Source: an uncultured Planctomycetota bacterium
GTDB lineage: Bacteria > Planctomycetota > Brocadiia > CAIUPP01
DNA length: 64,000 nucleotides
Direction: 5' to 3'
Assembly: GCA_903901045.1 (NCBI GenBank)
Contig: CAIUPP010000026.1
Location: forward strand, 1 to 64,000
Shown in pieces: positions 59,488 to 64,000 of the stretch. Made by a program: the position numbers and the translations under genes. Positions within the stretch are counted from its first letter, which is position 1. The number at the start of each line of letters is the position of its first letter. The notes beneath the pieces are model-generated. The model was not told where the DNA came from. It saw only the letters and a program-made list of their open reading frames with translations, and did not search any database.

Positions 59488-60735
59488 GTGAGCCAAACGC
59501 GACGAGTGGTCATCACCGGTCTGGGGATCGTTGCATCCGTCGGACAGAACATCCCGGCTTACTGGGAGAGCCTGCTGGCGTGCCGTTCCGGGGTCAAGAA
59601 GATCACCGGCTTCGACACCACGGGCTTCTCCACGCAGATTGCCGGGGAGATTCAGGATTTCGACCCCAACAAGGTGCTGGACAAGCGCACGTCGGGCCGG
59701 CTGGACCGTTTCAGCCAGTTCGGTCTGGTGGCGGCCATCCAGGCGGTGAAGGATTCCGGGCTCGACTTTGCCAAGGAAGACCCGACCCGCTGCGGCGTGA
59801 TGATCGGCAGCGGCATCGGCGGGCTGTGGGAAATCGAAGAGCAGATGCGTCGGCTCATCGAAAAAGGCCCCGGCCGCGTCAGCCCCTTCCTCGTCCCCAA
59901 GCTCATGGTCAACGCCTGTGCCGGGCAGGTCTCGATTCACTACCACATCAAGGGGCCGAACCTGGCGGGAGTCACCGCCTGTGCCTCCAGCAGCCACTCG
60001 CTCGGCCTGGCCTTCCGTTCGATTCGCAGCGGCGACGCGGACGTCATTATCAGCGGCGGCAGCGAAGCGGCGATCACCCCGCTGGGAATGGCCGGCTTCT
60101 GCTCCGCCAAGGCGCTCTCCACCCGCAACGACGATCCCGCCACCGCCTCCAGGCCGTTCGACCTGGACCGCGACGGCTTTGTCATGGGGGAGGGCTCCGG
60201 CATCATCGTGCTTGAGGAGCTCGAACACGCCAAAGCGCGCGGCGCGCGCATTTATGGGGAGTTCCTCGGCTTCGGCATGTCCGGCGACGGCTCGCATATC
60301 GTCGAGCCGGACCCCACCGGCTCCGGCCCCGCCCTGGCCATGAAGATGGCGATGCGCGACGGCAGCACGAACCCGGAGGAAATCGTCTACATCAACGCTC
60401 ACGGCACCAGCACGCCGCTGGGGGACAAGGCCGAGACCAACGCGGTCAAGGCAGCCCTCGGCGAGCATGCGCGTAAGGTCGCCATCAGCTCCACCAAGAG
60501 CATGATCGGCCACCTGTTGGGCGCCAGCGGCGGCGCGGAGATCGTCGCCACCGTCCTGTGCGTCCATCACGGCACCATTCATCCCACCGCCAACTACCAC
60601 ACCCCCGACCCGGCCTGCGACCTGGATTACGTTCCTAACCAGCCGCGTCAGGCGCAGGTGACCAAGGCGCTGTCGAACTCTTTCGGGTTCGGCGGCCACA
60701 ATGCGAGCTTGCTTGTGGGCAAGTTCGTCGGGTAG
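59488..60735 (+). CDS. fabF: 3-oxoacyl-ACP synthase II (FabF)
   Basis: 415 residues. Start GTG 59488, 7 nt after GGAGGAG; an in-frame ATG at 59467 precedes the ribosome site. Elongating ketosynthase: catalytic Cys in VTACASSSHS, His in INAHGTSTPLGD, Lys in SSTKSMIGHLLGA, second His in NSFGFGGHNASLLVGKF. The DNA coding its last 16 codons recurs in decayed form at about 61590-61640, after higBA. Confidence 0.96.
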   Translation: MSQTRRVVITGLGIVASVGQNIPAYWESLLACRSGVKKITGFDTTGFSTQIAGEIQDFDPNKVLDKRTSGRLDRFSQFGLVAAIQAVKDSGLDFAKEDPTRCGVMIGSGIGGLWEIEEQMRRLIEKGPGRVSPFLVPKLMVNACAGQVSIHYHIKGPNLAGVTACASSSHSLGLAFRSIRSGDADVIISGGSEAAITPLGMAGFCSAKALSTRNDDPATASRPFDLDRDGFVMGEGSGIIVLEELEHAKARGARIYGEFLGFGMSGDGSHIVEPDPTGSGPALAMKMAMRDGSTNPEEIVYINAHGTSTPLGDKAETNAVKAALGEHARKVAISSTKSMIGHLLGASGGAEIVATVLCVHHGTIHPTANYHTPDPACDLDYVPNQPRQAQVTKALSNSFGFGGHNASLLVGKFVG

Positions 60736-60787
60736 GTTCTGGTTGCAGGCGCGTCTTGCCTCATCGGTCCCCGCGACCACCACGCCA

Positions 60788-60816
60788 TTGCTATGTATAA
60801 CGTTACACGTTATAAT
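60788..60816 (+). promoter_or_regulatory. Promoter for higBA, overlapped by its operator
   Basis: TTGCTA (60788-60793), 17-bp spacer, TATAAT (60811-60816). A 19-bp palindrome TATAACGT-TAC-ACGTTATA spans 60796-60814. Confidence 0.7.
60796..60814. promoter_or_regulatory. HigA operator palindrome
   Basis: 8-bp arms, 3-bp centre, covering the spacer and -10 box of the higBA promoter, as expected for autorepression by the antitoxin. Confidence 0.65.
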
Positions 60817-60854
60817 CCCAGACGATATCCGGCGGCGCGCAGAAGGAGACCGCA

Positions 60855-61148
60855 TTGATTCGTTCGTTCTTCGATCAGGGGACCGAGGACCTGTTCAACC
60901 GCGCCCGGACGAAAGCGGCTCGGCGAATATGCCCGATGGGTATATGGCCGGTGGCGTGGCGGAAGCTGGACCAGCTCAATGCGGCCGTATCTCTGTCATC
61001 GTTGCGGATACCCCCCGGAAACCGGCTGGAGAGGCTAACAGGAAGCCGCGCCGGGCAGTGGAGTATCAGGATCAGCGGCCAGTACCGCCTGTGCTTCGCT
61101 TGGGCAGGAGAAGGCCCTGAACGCGTGGAGATTGTGGACTACCATTGA
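60855..61148 (+). CDS. higB: HigB-family (RelE/ParE superfamily) toxin
   Basis: 97 residues. TTG start at 60855, 7 nt after AGAAGGAG. Conserved HigB pattern: MIRSFFDQGTEDLFN, LNAAVSLSSLRIPPGNRLERL, QWSIRISGQYRLCF and terminal VEIVDYH. HigB toxins are ribosome-dependent mRNA endonucleases, neutralised by the downstream HigA. Toxin-first order and 47-bp spacing are typical for hig modules. Confidence 0.92.
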   Translation: MIRSFFDQGTEDLFNRARTKAARRICPMGIWPVAWRKLDQLNAAVSLSSLRIPPGNRLERLTGSRAGQWSIRISGQYRLCFAWAGEGPERVEIVDYH

Positions 61149-61195
61149 GTTGCTTCAACGTCCGTGAGGGCGCGAAGCGGGTGAAGGAGCGAGAC

Positions 61196-61513
61196 ATGAT
61201 GCGCATTCCGAAGAATGGCCCGCCGACGCGTCCCGGGGAGATGCTGTTGGAGGAATTTCTCAAGCCGTTGGGGATGACGCAGTCCGCACTGGCTGAGAAA
61301 ATTGGGGTGTCGTACCCGCGCGTCAACGAAATTGTCCAGGGCAAGCGGGGGGTCACGCCGGACACGGCGTTGCGGCTTGAAAGCCTCTTCGGAATGGAGG
61401 CGCAATTCTGGCTGAACCTGCAATTGGCCTGGGACCTGTATCACGCCATCCACTCGCCGGCGGCTCGGGAAATCCGGAAAATACGAAGGCTGCGTACGTT
61501 TGCCGCAAGGTAG
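61196..61513 (+). CDS. higA: HigA-family XRE antitoxin
   Basis: 105 residues from ATG 61196, 6 nt after AAGGAG. GPPTRPGEMLLEEFLKPLGM, then a helix-turn-helix (TQSALAEKIGVSYPRVNEIV), RGVTPDTALRLESLFGMEAQ and FWLNLQLAWDLY: the standard HigA layout. Binds the toxin and probably the palindrome at 60796-60814. Confidence 0.93.
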   Translation: MMRIPKNGPPTRPGEMLLEEFLKPLGMTQSALAEKIGVSYPRVNEIVQGKRGVTPDTALRLESLFGMEAQFWLNLQLAWDLYHAIHSPAAREIRKIRRLRTFAAR

Positions 61514-61586
61514 GCGGGGCGCATTCACGCTGATTTCGCATGCTTTCGCACATTCCGCGACGCGGGGCACGCCGTCGCTCCCACCT

Positions 61587-61640
61587 CGATGAGTTCGGCC
61601 CGCATATCGCCTGCTTGCTTGTGAGCAAGTTCATGGGATA
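61587..61640 (+). pseudogene. Decayed duplicate of the fabF 3' end
   Basis: In one frame reads DEFGPHIACLLVSKFMG-stop, parallel to FGFGGHNASLLVGKFVG-stop of fabF. Of the last 48 nt, 36 match, and GCTTGCTTGTGrGCAAGTTC (60707-60726 and 61613-61632) matches at 19 of 20. It lies 906 bp from the original, with higBA between. No start codon or upstream ketosynthase sequence is seen. Confidence 0.6.
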
Positions 61641-61680
61641 GACTGGACCGAGGAGTTGGACGGTAATTCTCCCGGACAGG

Positions 61681-63774
61681 ATGGCGGCACACCCGAGCAT
61701 GGCAACGACCCAGAGCCACAGTCTCTCCTCTACGGAAGCCTTCGGGCGGCCCGGCGACGTCCTGGCCCGCTTGGACGCGATGGACCCGGAGGCCCCCCTG
61801 GTGGCTTTCGGGCAGACGCCGTTCTGGGATGAACCTCTCAAATCCCTCTTCGCCGCGCACACCCGCAGGCGCATCCTGGTCGGCATCCACGATTTGGACT
61901 ATTTCTCCCGCGTACACTCCCCGTTGCCGGGCCCTCGCTGGCAACTCATCGGCCGCAACGACGCCGCCTGGCGCGACCCCTGGATCGCCGCCGGTGAAAT
62001 CTCCGCTCTTCTCGGGGCCGAGGTGTGGCCCAGCCGCCCGCGGTTGCTGGAGGCGGGCGTCCAACTGGACAGGATGTTCAGCGGGCGCTCGGCGCAGGGG
62101 CACATGGCGCGCGCCACGGAGGGGTGGGGATGGCGCGGCATCGTCGAAAACGTCCCGCGTCCCGCGGTTATCTGTGACCTGCCTGCCGCCTCCGCGCTGC
62201 CGGCCATCGAGGAACTGCTGCAATGGGGCTTCGCCGAGACGGAGCGGCTGCTGTCCGAGGCCGAGGCGCGCCATTCCGCGCGCGCGCTGGGGCATGAGTT
62301 GATCGGCGAAGCGCGCCAGTTTGTCCAGGCGCGCCCTGCCGCCTCCGTGGCGGATCTCTATAGCGAGTTGCTTCGGCGGATGTATCAGCTTCTATTGGGC
62401 GAAATTCCCGCCAACGTCGAGTTCATCGGCACGCGCGACCTGCTGCGATTCAACCGGCGCACCGCCGGGCTGCCCCGTTTCCGCTTCGTTTCCCATTTTC
62501 TCGACCCGCGCCACGCTCAGGCCAGCCGCGCTGCGTACGAGGAGGCTGCGAAAGAGACGGCACGGTCCGCCCCGCCCGATAGCGGGGAAGGTTCGCTGCC
62601 GTTCGAAGTGTACGTTCCGGGACGCGGCAGGGGGGAACTGCGCCTGCAGCCGGACCGATTGCTGATCGCCACGGAGCCGCCGGTCGAGGTGCGCCTGAAG
62701 ACGCCGGTGCAATCGGTCGAGCAGTTGGCGGAGGTTCTGGAGGGGGCGGCGGGGGCGGAATTGTCCCTTGTGGGCAAGGCGCTGGCGCTGCCGCCGATGC
62801 TCAACGGCGAATTCGTGATGACGCTCATGGAGAGCGGCTCGGCTTACATGCCGCGCACGCAGCGGATGCTGGCGCACATGGCCCGCGCCGGGGTGCCGGT
62901 GCGCGTGCGCCCGCTCCTGCGGCTGCGGCTGCGGAGTTGGGACTCCCTGGGGGAGTGCAAAGGGGGACTGCGGCTGCCGGAACACCTGGAGCAGGCGTTC
63001 GGCGTCAAGACGCTGAGCACTGCGGAGTTTGCGCGGGGATGGCGTCGCGCGGTCCGGGGGCAGGAAAAACTCATTCAGCGTCTGCGGCGCGTCAACACCC
63101 CCTGCGACCTCGCGGAGTTGCTCGGGCGGGAAGAACACGAGGCATGGTTCCGCCGTCTGGAGCAGTGCCGGCGCGCGCAACAGGCGCTGCTGGAGGTTCA
63201 GCGCCAGGCGGACCAGTTGCGCCACGAAGCGCTCGATATGCAGATCAAGGAGGATGAAACGCTCCTGGAGGTGAGGCAGCTTGAGAACAAACGCGGGACG
63301 CTGAGCCGCGAACTGCTGCGTCCGCTGAAGCGCCGCCTGGCGGATGCCGAGGCGGGGGTGGTGGCGGAGGACATGCGGAAGCTTCGCGAGGAGCATGCCC
63401 GCGCGGAGGGGCTGGGGCGCGCGCTGCTGATGGCGCTGGAGAGCAAACAGGCGGAGCGCAAGAATTGGCGCAAGCGCCGGGCGGCGCTGGTGGCGCGTCT
63501 GCGGACGCTGGAGCGCTGCGGCAAGGCGGGGCGGGCGCGGCGCGTCCTGGCGACGATGGAGCGGCTGGCGGGCCGCGTCCGGCTGCGTCTCGCGCGCCAT
63601 GCGATCCTCGCGGCCGACTCCCTGCCGCATGCCGATCTGCGTCCCGCCGCCTGGTGGTTCCCGGCGCTCGACCCGGCCGGGGCATGGTTTGCCCGCGTGC
63701 GGCGCAGCGCGCGCGCGCGCCTCGAGCCTTTGTTGAACGAGGAGGGGCCGGATGCTGCCGTTCATCAAGGTTGA
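61681..63774 (+). CDS. Unrecognised 697-residue protein with central coiled coil
   Basis: No family recognised. An N-terminal alpha/beta part (LVAFGQTPFWDEPLKSLF, RILVGIHDLDYFSRVH, FIGTRDLLRFNRRTAGLPRF) has an Asp/His-rich look. Residues about 270-390 include FEVYVPGRGRGELRLQPDRL. From about 470 to 610 it is a long Arg/Glu/Leu coiled coil (ALLEVQRQADQLRHEALDMQ, LRPLKRRLADAEAGVVAEDM). No signal peptide. Start ATG 61681 is uncertain: neither it nor ATG 61699 has a ribosome site. The end overlaps the dapF start by 23 bp, so the two are co-transcribed. Confidence 0.75.
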   Translation: MAAHPSMATTQSHSLSSTEAFGRPGDVLARLDAMDPEAPLVAFGQTPFWDEPLKSLFAAHTRRRILVGIHDLDYFSRVHSPLPGPRWQLIGRNDAAWRDPWIAAGEISALLGAEVWPSRPRLLEAGVQLDRMFSGRSAQGHMARATEGWGWRGIVENVPRPAVICDLPAASALPAIEELLQWGFAETERLLSEAEARHSARALGHELIGEARQFVQARPAASVADLYSELLRRMYQLLLGEIPANVEFIGTRDLLRFNRRTAGLPRFRFVSHFLDPRHAQASRAAYEEAAKETARSAPPDSGEGSLPFEVYVPGRGRGELRLQPDRLLIATEPPVEVRLKTPVQSVEQLAEVLEGAAGAELSLVGKALALPPMLNGEFVMTLMESGSAYMPRTQRMLAHMARAGVPVRVRPLLRLRLRSWDSLGECKGGLRLPEHLEQAFGVKTLSTAEFARGWRRAVRGQEKLIQRLRRVNTPCDLAELLGREEHEAWFRRLEQCRRAQQALLEVQRQADQLRHEALDMQIKEDETLLEVRQLENKRGTLSRELLRPLKRRLADAEAGVVAEDMRKLREEHARAEGLGRALLMALESKQAERKNWRKRRAALVARLRTLERCGKAGRARRVLATMERLAGRVRLRLARHAILAADSLPHADLRPAAWWFPALDPAGAWFARVRRSARARLEPLLNEEGPDAAVHQG

Positions 63775-64000
63775 AGCGGCCGGGAACGACCTGGTGCTCG
63801 TGGACGCGCGCGGGCGCGCATTGCCGCCGCTGGCGGAATTGGCCGTCGCGATATGCGACCGGCATTTTGGCGTCGGGAGCGACGGGCTGCTGGTGATCGA
63901 GGAGGGGGGCGCTGCATCCTGCGAAGGTTCGTCTGCTCCTTCGCAAGGCGGCGGCAAACTCCCGCTCATGCGGATGTTCAACCCGGATGGCACTGAGGAC
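63752..64000 (+). CDS. dapF: Diaminopimelate epimerase, 5' part
   Basis: 83 residues to the window end, then cut off. DapF interconverts LL- and meso-diaminopimelate for lysine and peptidoglycan. FIKVEAAGNDLVLVDARG, ICDRHFGVGSDGLLVIE and MRMFNPDGTED match the family; the two catalytic cysteines lie beyond 64000. Between LLVIE and MRMFN there are about 18 residues where relatives have about 8; the extra DNA (63919-63947) is the hairpin repeat also seen at 33374. ATG 63752 overlaps the preceding gene. Confidence 0.92.
   Translation, partial: MLPFIKVEAAGNDLVLVDARGRALPPLAELAVAICDRHFGVGSDGLLVIEEGGAASCEGSSAPSQGGGKLPLMRMFNPDGTED
63919..63947. repeat. Copy B of the 28-bp hairpin repeat, inside dapF
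   Basis: TGCGAAGG ... CCTTCGCA is a perfect 8-bp stem. Matches copy A (33374-33401) at 21 of 28 bases. It keeps the dapF frame open. Confidence 0.5.

Overview
The window is 64 kb of GC-rich, densely coded DNA with -35/-10 promoters of the sigma70 type. The gene set points to a diderm bacterium: KdsA (Kdo for LPS), SecDF, lipoproteins, and a large type IV pilus / type II secretion apparatus. Several traits are typical of the PVC group and neighbouring candidate phyla such as Sumerlaeota or Hydrogenedentota: many pseudopilins including one near the H-X9-DG type, a very long SecDF, a TPR protein carrying RNA polymerase alpha C-terminal domains, and GxxExxY debris with CAGATTAC repeats. I cannot fix the phylum from the sequence alone. 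No rRNA, tRNA, CRISPR array or intact transposase gene was seen.

Layout. 0.25-3.7 kb: a membrane-anchored formylglycine-generating-enzyme-like protein facing a D-aminoacylase-type amidohydrolase. 4.0-8.8 kb: a small coiled-coil protein, then a candidate peptide-modification locus (Cys-rich precursor, hairpin, radical SAM/SPASM maturase), then an MFS transporter fused to HEAT repeats. 8.9-14.9 kb: hisA, a HAD-YvcK fusion with two small envelope genes, and galK-trpD. 15.1-32.4 kb: a secretion/pilus cluster behind a near-consensus promoter, with PilB, PilT, a second PilB, PilC and seven prepilin-like proteins, among them a 1598-residue GspK-like protein. 32.5-36.6 kb: kdsA, a lipoprotein, a GT4 glycosyltransferase and a solitary lipoyl/E3-binding-domain protein. 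36.9-43.3 kb: a cellulase-like exported glycosidase, the TPR-alphaCTD protein, ruvA, an oxidoreductase/isomerase pair and a lipoprotein. 43.3-45.7 kb: nested palindromes around an HDOD-GGDEF diguanylate cyclase. 45.7-54.8 kb: ruvB, queH, a SpoIID-like gene, tgt, yajC, secDF and a LysM protein. 55.2-60.7 kb: the canonical rpmF-plsX-fabH-fabD-fabG-acpP-fabF fatty-acid operon. 60.8-64 kb: a higBA toxin-antitoxin pair bracketed by a partial copy of the fabF 3' end, an unrecognised 697-residue protein and the start of dapF.

How genes work together. The rpmF-fab operon makes acyl-ACP and fatty acids. queH and tgt both belong to queuosine tRNA modification, and tgt-yajC-secDF is a conserved translation/export order. 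The pilus cluster has ATPases, platform and pseudopilins, but no secretin, prepilin peptidase or PilMNO within the window, so those must lie elsewhere. ruvA and ruvB are separated by about 5 kb, with ruvC absent.

The most unusual signals are: a two-hairpin element of about 80 nt just upstream of both ruvB and fabG; the Cys-rich peptide / radical SAM pair; a beta-rich module repeated across the GspI-, GspJ- and GspK-like proteins; the fabF-tail duplication around higBA; a decayed GxxExxY gene inside a 36-bp inverted repeat; and widespread degenerate 7-11-bp periodic repeats in the intergenic DNA.
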